The notes under the pieces: model-generated
Database searches by the model: none
Seen by the model: only the letters and a program-made list of their open reading frames with translations
What the model was told of the DNA's origin: nothing
Assembly (NCBI RefSeq): GCF_938017705.1
Contig: NZ_CALIIS010000066.1
Location: 1-7,257, forward strand
Origin: an uncultured Campylobacter sp.
GTDB lineage: Bacteria > Campylobacterota > Campylobacteria > Campylobacterales > Campylobacteraceae
Direction: 5' to 3'
Length of the DNA stretch: 7,257 bases
Shown: piece after piece, positions 1 through 5,855 of the stretch
How the letters are laid out: every line of letters starts with the position of its first letter
Position numbering within the stretch: position 1 is the stretch's first letter
Translations under genes and position numbers: made by a program

Positions 1-1
1 A

Positions 2-61
2 TGGTTTTTAGTTCGAAAAAATATTAATATAGATAAAATAGAAAAATATTATCTTAGCTAG
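2..61 (+). CDS. Probable C-terminal end of an upstream gene (partial)
   Basis: Frame 2 is open from the first base of the window to a TAG at 59-61 and would encode the last 19 residues of a protein that begins outside the window (ends ...KIEKYYLS). The other two + frames are closed early, by TAA at 25-27 and TAG at 9-11. The stop falls just before the ribosome site of the next ORF, which is the tight packing expected inside an operon. The stretch is too short to identify a family, and in DNA this AT-rich an open frame of this size could be chance. Confidence 0.35.
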   Translation, partial: WFLVRKNINIDKIEKYYLS

Positions 62-70
62 GAGTTGGTT

Positions 71-175
71 GTGAATAACAAGGTAGAAGAGCTAAGGCTA
101 GGATTGGGGCTTGATAGGGTGTGTGAAAGATTTTTGCCGAATGAGAGTTATATAAAATTTAGATCTATTTTTTAA
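71..175 (+). CDS. Small ORF, 34 aa, unknown function
   Basis: A GTG-started ORF of 34 codons ends at a TAA at 173-175. It is preceded by an AGGAG Shine-Dalgarno sequence at 60-64 with a 6-base spacer, which is the main reason to take it seriously. The product begins MNNKVEELRL and ends YIKFRSIF. It is mixed in charge with no membrane segment, and the first 25 or so residues could form a helix. It sits between the tail of an upstream gene and the membrane-protein gene at 191, so it may be a small partner gene in the same transcript. It could equally be the truncated N-terminus of a longer decayed gene. I recognise no family. Confidence 0.4.
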   Translation: MNNKVEELRLGLGLDRVCERFLPNESYIKFRSIF

Positions 176-190
176 AAGGTGCTTGAAATA

Positions 191-901
191 ATGGAAAATT
201 ATAATGAACAAAAAGCCAGAGATTACGATAAAAATCCGATAATAATAAAAGACTATGCTTTTTACGACTATATGAAATATTCCACGATTGCTACGCTTAT
301 AGGATGCTTATTCTTCATCTCGGTCGTTACCGTAGTAAACCCCATTGAGCCCAAAAATTTTAGACTACTCCCTTTCGCTTTGGTAATGTTTTTTATCAGG
401 CGAAAGCAACAAAAGGGCGTCTATTTCGTATTTAACGATTCGGATATCAAATATTACAAAGAAGATAAAGCTTATAAATCTTTGAAGCTTGAACAAATCG
501 GCGCCGTTGCGATCAGTTTTGATCCTCGCTGGGACCGGCAGCAGAGGATAAGCATACCCGAAATGCTATTTTTGTCACTTTGGCCTTTGGGCGCATACGT
601 TATGCGCGGAATGCATGCGATGATCGCGCTAATTTCGATGATAGCAATTAGCCTGTTTGGAGCGAGTATATTGATGCATCTTAAAAATGGCAGTTTCAGA
701 TGCTTAGGCATCTATGACCGGCTTGTGATATACGGCGAAACGGGCGATCTTAGAATTATAAATGTTTTGATTTATAGCGAAAAAGAGTATCTGGAATTAA
801 AAGAGTATTTTATGCGCAAAACGCATATAGATTTAGATAGCGTCCCGCGCACCTTGTCGGTATTTAGCAAAAAGGTAAAATTTAGAAAATTTAAATTTTA
901 A
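191..901 (+). CDS. Hypothetical four-helix inner-membrane protein
   Basis: This encodes a 236-residue protein I do not recognise. A charged N-terminus (residues 1-30) is followed by hydrophobic segments at about 31-50 and 57-70, a polar domain at about 71-120 (strand-like, with many Tyr, Lys and Asp), two more hydrophobic segments at about 121-139 and 142-162, and a polar C-terminal domain at 163-236. The arrangement of short beta-rich cytoplasmic parts next to helix pairs resembles small bacterial PH-like membrane proteins, but this is only an impression. I chose ATG at 191, with AAAAGG at 174-179 upstream (an 11-base spacer, rather long). A GTG at 179 in the same frame has no ribosome site in front of it. 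The gene is visibly richer in A+T than the pgi and galU genes and ends in Lys-Phe-stop. It converges on the VOC gene with a gap of only 35 bases. Confidence 0.75.
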   Translation: MENYNEQKARDYDKNPIIIKDYAFYDYMKYSTIATLIGCLFFISVVTVVNPIEPKNFRLLPFALVMFFIRRKQQKGVYFVFNDSDIKYYKEDKAYKSLKLEQIGAVAISFDPRWDRQQRISIPEMLFLSLWPLGAYVMRGMHAMIALISMIAISLFGASILMHLKNGSFRCLGIYDRLVIYGETGDLRIINVLIYSEKEYLELKEYFMRKTHIDLDSVPRTLSVFSKKVKFRKFKF

Positions 902-936
902 AGCTCTGCTTGAAATTTTGCCTTTAAATTTACGCA

Positions 937-1329
937 CTAATCATCGCCGCTTTCATATACGCCGAGCTCTACGAGATTGCCGTCAGGATCGCGCAGGTAG
1001 ATGCTTTGCATAGCGCCACGCGCGCCCATTCGAGGCACGACGCCAAGCTCTATTTGCGCCCCTTTGCTTTCAAGCTCCGTTTTGAGCTGCTGCGCGCTTT
1101 GATCTTCGCAGATGAGGCAAAAGTCCGCCGAGCCTGCGCTAGGACGCGCCGCAAACGGCGTAAACTCGCCCGCGCGGGTGTGGATATTGATCTTTGAAGA
1201 GCCGAAACGCAGGCTGTGTTTGCTGCCCTCGCAAACATGCTCTAAGCCCAAAATCCCTTCGTAAAATTCCACGCATTTTTGCAGATCCTCCGTAACTAGG
1301 ACGAAGTGATCGATCTTCGTGATTTTCAT
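937..1329 (-). CDS. VOC-family (glyoxalase I-like) metalloprotein, 'virulence protein' subgroup
   Basis: The 130-residue product is a single vicinal-oxygen-chelate protein of two beta-alpha-beta-beta-beta modules. The N-terminal module begins KIDHFVLVTEDL and continues CVEFYEGILGLE. The second contains LRDPDGNLVELGVYE (residues 112-126), the standard VOC ending. Likely metal ligands are His8, His50 (in SKINIH) and Glu121. The sequence FAARPSAGSADFCLI (59-73) and the overall length match the small subgroup that includes Salmonella STM3117, described as lactoylglutathione-lyase-like, and animal GLOD5. A role in methylglyoxal or related aldehyde handling is therefore plausible, but the substrate is not proven. 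ATG at 1329 has AAGGAG 5 bases upstream. The frame could be extended by 10 residues, but that would bypass this ribosome site. The gene lies downstream of pgi on the same strand, separated by 235 bases, and probably has its own promoter. Confidence 0.9.
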   Translation of the reverse strand: MKITKIDHFVLVTEDLQKCVEFYEGILGLEHVCEGSKHSLRFGSSKINIHTRAGEFTPFAARPSAGSADFCLICEDQSAQQLKTELESKGAQIELGVVPRMGARGAMQSIYLRDPDGNLVELGVYESGDD

Positions 1330-1357
1330 CTCATCTCCTTGCGCGCTCACAAATCGC

Positions 1358-1470
1358 AAAATTTTTACGCCTCGCGGTGTAATTTTGGAATTTTACCGCG
1401 AAATTTTGTGACAAAATTCCAAATGCTCGTAGCGCGAAATCAAAATTTCGCGGCGTAAATTTTAAAATTC
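1358..1470. repeat. Nested inverted repeats between pgi and the VOC gene
   Basis: The 235-base gap 1330-1564 holds no gene. It contains a perfect 13-base inverted repeat, CCGCGAAATTTTG at 1396-1408 and CAAAATTTCGCGG at 1441-1453. Inside and beside it lie AATTTTGT-G-ACAAAATT at 1402-1418, CGCGGT/ACCGCG at 1373-1378 and 1395-1400, and TTTACGCC/GGCGTAAA at 1364-1371 and 1452-1459. The arms share bases, so the hairpins exclude one another. On the minus strand this lies downstream of pgi and upstream of the VOC gene, so it could end the galU-pgi transcript or control VOC expression. No clean stem plus long T-run is present. Confidence 0.6.
1390..1395 (-). promoter_or_regulatory. Possible -10 box of the VOC gene
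   Basis: On the minus strand TAAAAT lies at 1395 down to 1390, about 60 bases before the VOC ATG. It agrees with the loose TAnAAT-like -10 preferred in Campylobacter. The palindrome at 1402-1418 would cover the spacer and -35 zone. AT-rich hexamers are common here, so support is weak. Confidence 0.25.
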
Positions 1471-1564
1471 TAAAATTTAGCCTAAGTAAAAATGGAGCGC
1501 GAGTAGAGTCTGACTTTAGTAAAATTTAGACCGACGAAATTCCGTCTAGCTAGCGCAGCAAATT

Positions 1565-2827
1565 CTAATCTCGCGATTTTAAAACTAGCGATTTTAAAAT
1601 TCTCTTGCCTACCTCGACGCCCGGCTGATCGTAAGTGCTGACGCCCAGTATCGCTCCAGTAGCGCTGGTTAGCAGCTCGAAGTAGTAAAATAGCTCGCCC
1701 ACGCTCTGTTCGCAAAGCTGCGAAACCTCGATTAGATCGACGCTGATGCCCTCGTTTAGCACGGCTTGCAGCGTAGCATCGCACTGAAGATTTAGCACCT
1801 CATCCAGTCGCATGCCGTTTACGAAGTCGCAGCCCTCAAGACCTTGCAGACTGATACCAGGCACCGCGTCCGTAGTGCCGTTGTCCGTGAGCTTTAAGAA
1901 AGTCACGGTCTTATCCTTTACGCCGTCCATTATGAGCTGAAGGAAGCTGTGCTGATCGCGCGAGCCTACAAGCCCTACAGGAGTAAGCCCCTCGCGGCTA
2001 AAGCCGATCTTTTTACCTAGGCTCTCCGCCCAGAGCTGTACGTACCACTCGCCCAATGCGCGCAGCGCGTCGCCATAGCTAAAAAGGACATTGATTTTCG
2101 CACTTTTGTGCGTGGCGTAGTGATGGGCTTTTCGTAGAATTTTATTCTCCGCGATTTTAGCGGGATCGCCTGCTAAAATTTCATCCAGATACCGCTCTTT
2201 TGCGGCGGCAGCTCCGCGTAGCATCGCGCTTGCATCAAGACCTAACCCAACTGCAGGCACTAGCCCTACTGCACTTAACACGCTAAAACGACCGCCTACG
2301 TTAGCGGGCATATTTATCACGCAGGCGCCATACTTGTGCGCGAAGACATCCAGCGGCGAGCCTGCATCGGTGATGAAGATGAAATTTTTCGCTAGCGTCT
2401 TTAAATCTGAAATTCCGAAACGCTGCAAAACGACCTTAAAAAGCGAGATCGTTTCAATCGTGCCGCCCGATTTGGAGGATACTATGAAGATAGTGCGAGC
2501 AAAATTTAACCCTTCAAGCGCGCGGTTTACACTGTGCCCGTCGAGATTATCCAAAATTTCAAAGCGCAAATTCTTTCTTACGCGCGGACGCAGCATCTCA
2601 TAAAGCGCTCGCACGCCTACGCTGGAGCCACCGATGCCCAAAAGCACGACCCCGTCGTAGCTTCGTGCGCTAAAAAATTCCTGCGCCCGCGCTATTTCGT
2701 CTGCGCCTTGCTGCGGCAGGCGGTAGTAGCCTATCTCGCCGCTTTCGTATTCGGCGCGGATCTTTGCCGCCACCTCCTCTAGCGCGCCCTCTTTTGCCGG
2801 CGGGAAAAACAGCTCATTTTTTACCAT
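1565..2827 (-). CDS. pgi: Glucose-6-phosphate isomerase
   Basis: This 420-residue enzyme interconverts glucose 6-phosphate and fructose 6-phosphate in the cytoplasm. Many Campylobacter lack a complete upper glycolysis, so its main role is probably gluconeogenic, feeding sugar phosphates to surface glycans. Two SIS folds are visible, with phosphate-binding loops GIGGSSVG (64-71) and SSKSGGT (117-123). The first family signature is NVGGRFSVLS (176-185) and the second is STYDQPGVEVGK (397-408). By comparison with known isomerases, Glu268 (in ESLGK) is the likely proton-transfer base, His293 (in DQHS) the ring-opening residue and Lys408 the final signature lysine. The length is close to the short Campylobacter form. 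The gene starts inside the end of galU (a 14-base overlap) without a strong ribosome site, which suggests translational coupling. The 3' end carries a short direct repeat, giving the C-terminus LKSLVLKSRD. Confidence 0.97.
   Translation of the reverse strand: MVKNELFFPPAKEGALEEVAAKIRAEYESGEIGYYRLPQQGADEIARAQEFFSARSYDGVVLLGIGGSSVGVRALYEMLRPRVRKNLRFEILDNLDGHSVNRALEGLNFARTIFIVSSKSGGTIETISLFKVVLQRFGISDLKTLAKNFIFITDAGSPLDVFAHKYGACVINMPANVGGRFSVLSAVGLVPAVGLGLDASAMLRGAAAAKERYLDEILAGDPAKIAENKILRKAHHYATHKSAKINVLFSYGDALRALGEWYVQLWAESLGKKIGFSREGLTPVGLVGSRDQHSFLQLIMDGVKDKTVTFLKLTDNGTTDAVPGISLQGLEGCDFVNGMRLDEVLNLQCDATLQAVLNEGISVDLIEVSQLCEQSVGELFYYFELLTSATGAILGVSTYDQPGVEVGKRILKSLVLKSRD
1573..1599. repeat. 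12-base direct repeat inside the pgi 3' end
   Basis: GCGATTTTAAAA occurs at 1573-1584 and again at 1588-1599, offset by 15 bases. The repeat is in frame in pgi and encodes the two LKS copies in the C-terminal tail, so it could be a small tandem duplication that left the protein intact. Confidence 0.7.
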
Positions 2828-3650
2828 CGCCGAATTCTCGCTCGTAGAAATATTTGATCGCCTCCACGTAGCCTTTTACTGAGCCGCAGTCGAAGCGAGT
2901 GCCTTTAAATTTATACGCGATCACCACGCCGTTTTGAGCCTGCTTCAAAAGCGCGTCGGTAATCTGCACCTCGCCGTTTTTACCTGGCGCCGTCTGTTCG
3001 ATGAGATCGAAAATATTGGGCGTTAGGATGTAGCGCCCGATGATGGCTAAGCTCGACGGAGCCTCGCCAGGCTCAGGTTTTTCGATCATATCCGAGACCA
3101 TTATCAGATCGTCGCTGATGCTCTTTCCTGCGATGATGCCGTATTTGTTTACGTCCTGCGGCGGCACCTCCATCACCGCAACGACGCTGCAGCGGTATTT
3201 TTCGTAAATTTTAACCATCTGCGCAAGCACGCCCTCGCCGTTTTCGTTCACGCACAGATCGTCTGCGAGCACCACGCCGAAAGGCTCGTCGCGGATTAAA
3301 ATTTTACCCGTGTAAATCGCGTTACCGAGCCCCTTCATCTGCTCTTGGCGTGTGAAAGAGAAGGTGCAGCGCTTCATAAGCGCCCTGATCTCGTCGAGCA
3401 GATACTCTTTGCTGCTGCCTGAAATTTGATCCTCCAGCTCGTAGCTGCGGTCGAAATAATCCTCCAGAGCGCGCTTGCCGCGACCCGTGACGAAGGCCAT
3501 ATTGTCCATGCCCGCTTCCAGCGCCTCGTCCACGCCATAGTGAATGAGCGGCTTGGTAAGAATCGGAAGCATCTCTTTAGGTAGCGATTTGGTCGCGGGC
3601 AAAAAGCGCGTACCGTAGCCCGCCGCGGGAAATAAACAAGTCTGGATCAT
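2814..3650 (-). CDS. galU: UTP--glucose-1-phosphate uridylyltransferase
   Basis: The 278-residue cytoplasmic enzyme makes UDP-glucose from UTP and glucose 1-phosphate, for lipooligosaccharide, capsule and other surface sugars. The nucleotide-binding N-terminus is FPAAGYGTRFLPATKSLPKE (7-26) with the GxGTR loop and Lys25. LADD (128-131) gives the metal-binding aspartates, EKP (190-192) and GR (205-206) line the sugar pocket, and GEVQITDAL (226-234) and RFDCGS (252-257) are the usual C-terminal motifs. ATG at 3650 is chosen because AAGGAG lies 4 bases upstream and MIQTCLFPAAG is the expected family start. The frame stays open for another 43 codons, but that stretch crosses the promoter and the divergent YigZ gene. 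The stop overlaps the pgi start (ATGGTAAAAAATGA), forming a galU-pgi operon. The same pair is adjacent in C. jejuni. Confidence 0.97.
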   Translation of the reverse strand: MIQTCLFPAAGYGTRFLPATKSLPKEMLPILTKPLIHYGVDEALEAGMDNMAFVTGRGKRALEDYFDRSYELEDQISGSSKEYLLDEIRALMKRCTFSFTRQEQMKGLGNAIYTGKILIRDEPFGVVLADDLCVNENGEGVLAQMVKIYEKYRCSVVAVMEVPPQDVNKYGIIAGKSISDDLIMVSDMIEKPEPGEAPSSLAIIGRYILTPNIFDLIEQTAPGKNGEVQITDALLKQAQNGVVIAYKFKGTRFDCGSVKGYVEAIKYFYEREFGDGKK

Positions 3651-3659
3651 GAAGCTCCT

Positions 3660-3688
3660 TTGATCTTTTTTTGAACTTTTATTATAAT
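3660..3688 (+). promoter_or_regulatory. Probable sigma-70 promoter of the YigZ-family gene
   Basis: A -35-like TTGATC at 3660-3665 and a perfect -10 TATAAT at 3683-3688 are separated by exactly 17 bases. Transcription would begin near 3695, leaving a short leader with AAGGA at 3711-3715 just before the TTG start at 3721. Confidence 0.65.
3681..3686 (-). promoter_or_regulatory. Probable -10 box of the galU-pgi operon
   Basis: Read on the minus strand, TATAAT lies at 3686 down to 3681, preceded by a T-run (3696-3691). This would start transcription near 3674, giving a leader of about 24 bases containing the AAGGAG of galU. No clear -35 is seen, which is usual for Campylobacter sigma-70 promoters. 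It shares bases with the opposite promoter for the YigZ-family gene. Confidence 0.6.
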
Positions 3689-3720
3689 GCAAAAAAGATA
3701 AAATTCCGCAAAGGAAAGCC

Positions 3721-4329
3721 TTGAAAACGATTGAAAAAGAGATCAGCGCCGCGCAGGAGATTAAAAAATCAAGCTTCATCGCCTATCTCGCGCCGATAGC
3801 GAGCTTTGAGGCGCTGCGTGCGCAGTTGCGACGGCAACACCCAAAGGCGCGCCATATAGTCTGGGCGTATCGCGCGCTGAATGAGCCCGGGCAGATCGTA
3901 GAAAACTCGAGCGACGACGGTGAACCCAAATCGACTGCGGGCGCGCCGTGTCTAAACGCGCTTCGCGGTGCCGAATTGATTAACGCCGCGGTGCTCGTGG
4001 TGCGCTACTTCGGCGGCATCAAGCTAGGCACGGCCGGGCTCGTGCGCGCATACTCTAGTAGCGCAAATGCCGCGATAGACGCCGCCGCGGACGCCGCAGA
4101 GCTAGTGGAATTCGTGCTGCGTAAGAAGTGCATATTTTTCGTGCCGTTTGCGGCGGTGGCTAAATTTGAACATTTTTTAAAAAAATCGGATTTTGTTTAT
4201 GAAGCAAGCTTCGGTACCGCAGGAGCGGAGTTTAACGCAGAGCTTAGCGCGGAGGAATTTGAAAAATTTAAAGGCTTTGCAGAGGCTCTCGCGCCGGCTC
4301 TTAAAATGCTGCACGAGCCGAAATTTTAA
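3721..4329 (+). CDS. YigZ/IMPACT-family protein (UPF0029)
   Basis: The 202-residue product has the layout of bacterial YigZ, which is about 205 residues in E. coli. The N-terminal UPF0029/IMPACT domain covers roughly 13-120, with ARHIVWAYR (43-51), SDDGEPKSTAGAP (64-76), VVRYFGGIKLG (93-103) and AGLVRAY (105-111). The C-terminal ferredoxin-like DUF1949 domain covers about 135-195. In eukaryotes IMPACT modulates translational control through GCN1. The bacterial role is unsettled, though nucleic-acid or ribosome binding has been suggested for the fold. The start is TTG, supported by AAGGA 5 bases upstream and by the promoter at 3660-3688. The usual DDGEPSGTAG motif reads DDGEPKSTAG here. The gene diverges from galU and ends in Lys-Phe-TAA. 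Confidence 0.93.
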   Translation: MKTIEKEISAAQEIKKSSFIAYLAPIASFEALRAQLRRQHPKARHIVWAYRALNEPGQIVENSSDDGEPKSTAGAPCLNALRGAELINAAVLVVRYFGGIKLGTAGLVRAYSSSANAAIDAAADAAELVEFVLRKKCIFFVPFAAVAKFEHFLKKSDFVYEASFGTAGAEFNAELSAEEFEKFKGFAEALAPALKMLHEPKF

Positions 4330-4346
4330 AATTTCAAAATTCTATA

Positions 4347-4375
4347 AAATTTAAAAGCCCCTCTCGGCTAAATTT
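4347..4375. terminator. Weak possible bidirectional terminator
   Basis: AGCC at 4356-4359 pairs with GGCT at 4366-4369 around a 6-base loop. Flanking AAATTT copies at 4347-4352 and 4370-4375 can extend the stem with a 3-base bulge. On the minus strand the stem is followed by TTTT. It lies between convergent genes, where a terminator is expected, but the GC stem is only 4 pairs. Confidence 0.3.
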
Positions 4376-4386
4376 GAAAGCATGAG

Positions 4387-4474
4387 CGGATTTTGCATTT
4401 TATCGTAGCGGAATTTTAAAGCTAAAGTGAAATTTCATCGTACGAAACATAAAATCCGATAAATTTTAAAATTC
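4387..4474. repeat. Inverted repeats in the convergent gap between the YigZ-family and MFS genes
   Basis: The 212-base gap 4330-4541 contains no convincing gene. It holds two interleaved inverted repeats: CGGATTTT at 4387-4394 with AAAATCCG at 4451-4458, and GAATTTTAAA at 4411-4420 with TTTAAAATTC at 4465-4474. A 10-base palindrome TGAAATTTCA (4428-4437) lies between. They may help end transcription from both sides, but there is no GC-rich stem. Confidence 0.5.
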
Positions 4475-4541
4475 TGTTGTAATTTAGCTTGCAAAATTTC
4501 GCGAAAATTCCGTCCGTAAATTTCAAAATCCCATAAAATTT

Positions 4542-5750
4542 TTAAAATTTCACGTGCTTCATCTTAGCTTCACGCACAGGCAGGCTTAGCAGAGCTGCAA
4601 TAGCCGCTAGCGTCATATCCAAATACCACATATAATCATACGCGCCGTATGCTCGCACCGCAAGACCTCCGATATATGCGCCAAAAAATCCGCCGATTTG
4701 ATGCGAAAGCATCGTAAATCCAAATAGGCTTGCTAAATATCGCGTCCCTAATAGCTTACCGACGGCAGCCGCAGTAGGCGGTACGGTCGCTAGCCAGGTA
4801 AATCCTAATCCCACGCTGAAGATATAAAACGTAAGGCTATCTTTGGGCGAGAGCACATAAGCACCAATAAGAGCGATACGCAGGGCATATATGCAAAATA
4901 AAATGACTTTACAGCGCACTTTGGAAACACACCAACCTACGAATAAGCTGCCTACGATGTTTGCGATACCAATCAGTGCGAGCGAAAAGGACGCTACCTG
5001 TGCGCCATGTCCGCTTAGTGCTACTTCACTAGGCAGATGCGTCACTAAAAACGCTACGTGAAAACCGCACGTAGCAAAGCTTAAATTTATCAAAATATAG
5101 CTTTTATCGCGCAGTGCCAAACGCAGAACTTCGCCTAAGCTGCGCTTATCTTCTTCATGCAGGCTGGTTTGTTCGCCAAATAGAATTTTACCGCCTGCTA
5201 AAAGTCTTGCAAGCGGCAGAATTAGCAAGCTAAGCCCTGCGAGCGTAAAAAATGCGCCGCCGTATCCCAAAGCAGGCGTTGCGATACAAAACCCAATCAT
5301 TGGCGCAAATAAAAACTGCCCGAACGAGCCGCCCGCATTTAACACTCCGCTAGCAACCGAGCGGATAGAAAATGGCAGGCGCTTTGCCATTAGGCTCATT
5401 AGAATCGGAAAACTACCCGCGCCAAGCCCCAGTGCAAGCCCAAAACCCATCGTTAATACAAGCGCGCTTTCGCTGCTAAATAACGGCACAAGAGCGCAAC
5501 TAATCGCCAGAAGCACGCTGCCCCAAAACAGCACGATGTAGGCACCAAGCTTGTCTGCAAGTATCCCGCTAAGCGGTTGCGAAAAGCCCCATACCAGCTG
5601 CGTAGTTGCCATCGCAAAGCTTACTTGTGCGATGGATAGGGAATTTGCTTGCATTATGGGCTGTACGAAAAGACCTAATGACATACGAATGCCCATCGTA
5701 ATCATCAAAATTGCCGCGGCGCATAGGATCATTACCCAAACTGATTTCAT
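4542..5750 (-). CDS. Major facilitator superfamily transporter
   Basis: This is a 402-residue, very hydrophobic inner-membrane protein of a size that fits 12 membrane helices. The loop after the second helix carries the MFS motif-A-like GILADKLG (62-69). A charged cytoplasmic loop at about 185-216 (GEQTSLHEEDKRSLGE) separates the N- and C-terminal six-helix halves. The order SLGLFVQPI, SIAQVSFAMA and LVWGFSQPLSGILADKLG recalls the monocarboxylate and oxalate/formate type branch of MFS_1, so an organic anion is one possible substrate. The substrate cannot be read from the sequence. ATG at 5750 has AAAAGGA 6 bases upstream and a TGTTATAAT extended -10 box behind it. The gene stands alone on its strand, diverges from the HIT-Cache pair and ends in Lys-Phe-TAA. 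Its regulation may depend on the dyad at 5794-5820. Confidence 0.92.
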   Translation of the reverse strand: MKSVWVMILCAAAILMITMGIRMSLGLFVQPIMQANSLSIAQVSFAMATTQLVWGFSQPLSGILADKLGAYIVLFWGSVLLAISCALVPLFSSESALVLTMGFGLALGLGAGSFPILMSLMAKRLPFSIRSVASGVLNAGGSFGQFLFAPMIGFCIATPALGYGGAFFTLAGLSLLILPLARLLAGGKILFGEQTSLHEEDKRSLGEVLRLALRDKSYILINLSFATCGFHVAFLVTHLPSEVALSGHGAQVASFSLALIGIANIVGSLFVGWCVSKVRCKVILFCIYALRIALIGAYVLSPKDSLTFYIFSVGLGFTWLATVPPTAAAVGKLLGTRYLASLFGFTMLSHQIGGFFGAYIGGLAVRAYGAYDYMWYLDMTLAAIAALLSLPVREAKMKHVKF

Positions 5751-5757
5751 ATATATT

Positions 5758-5769
5758 CCTTTTAAAAGG
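5758..5769. repeat. 12-base palindrome over the MFS ribosome site
   Basis: CCTTTTAAAAGG is a perfect palindrome. Its minus-strand half supplies the AAAAGG Shine-Dalgarno sequence of the transporter, and the predicted transcript start is near 5767. It is A/T-rich in the centre, so any hairpin would be unstable. It may only reflect the ribosome site meeting a TTTTAAAA word. Confidence 0.6.
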
Positions 5770-5773
5770 CAGA

Positions 5774-5782
5774 ATTATAACA
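5774..5782 (-). promoter_or_regulatory. Extended -10 promoter of the MFS gene
   Basis: The minus strand reads TGTTATAAT from 5782 to 5774, a perfect -10 with the TGn extension that lets a promoter work without a good -35. The -35 position (5802-5797) falls in the left arm of the dyad at 5794-5820. Confidence 0.65.
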
Positions 5783-5793
5783 TAAAAATTACG

Positions 5794-5820
5794 AATATAT
5801 CGAGATTTTATAGATATATT
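5794..5820. promoter_or_regulatory. Candidate operator: 8-11-8 dyad between divergent promoters
   Basis: AATATATC at 5794-5801 and GATATATT at 5813-5820 are perfect inverted copies separated by 11 bases, close to two DNA turns between arm centres (19 bases). The left arm covers the expected -35 zone of the transporter promoter, and the right arm covers the expected -35 zone of the HIT promoter. A dimeric repressor or activator bound here could control both directions. The regulator is unknown, and no regulator gene is present in the window. Confidence 0.45.
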
Positions 5821-5837
5821 TAATTAATGTATTTTAG

Positions 5838-5843
5838 TATATT
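5838..5843 (+). promoter_or_regulatory. Possible -10 box of the HIT-Cache operon
   Basis: TATATT at 5838-5843 (or the overlapping TATTAT at 5840-5845) follows a T-rich stretch and is the best + strand -10 candidate before the HIT gene. It would give a leader of about 60 bases that includes the hairpin at 5856-5895. The surrounding DNA is very AT-rich, so alternatives exist. Confidence 0.4.
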
Positions 5844-5855
5844 ATTTATGTAAGA

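Noticed and set aside
1..27. ATG at position 1 as a gene start
   Set aside because: It gives only 8 codons before TAA and no upstream sequence is available to judge a ribosome site.
179..190. GTG start for the membrane protein
   Set aside because: The AAAAGG that would serve translation overlaps this codon and so can only serve ATG 191.
1330..1359. Ten-residue extension of the VOC protein
   Set aside because: The internal ATG at 1329 has AAGGAG 5 bases upstream and gives the normal family start MKITKIDH.
1402..1418. AATTTTGTGACAAAATT as a CRP/FNR-type binding site
   Set aside because: The half-site spacing does not match TGTGA-N6-TCACA or TTGAT-N4-ATCAA, so it is kept only as a palindrome.
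1482..1784. 100-codon minus-strand ORF over the pgi 3' end
   Set aside because: It overlaps pgi in another frame, has Arg- and Ala-rich low-complexity content and lacks a ribosome site; it is a frame shadow.
3651..3779. N-terminal extension of GalU by 43 residues
   Set aside because: It crosses the divergent promoter and the start of the YigZ-family gene, is unlike the family N-terminus, and the AAGGAG before ATG 3650 decides the start.
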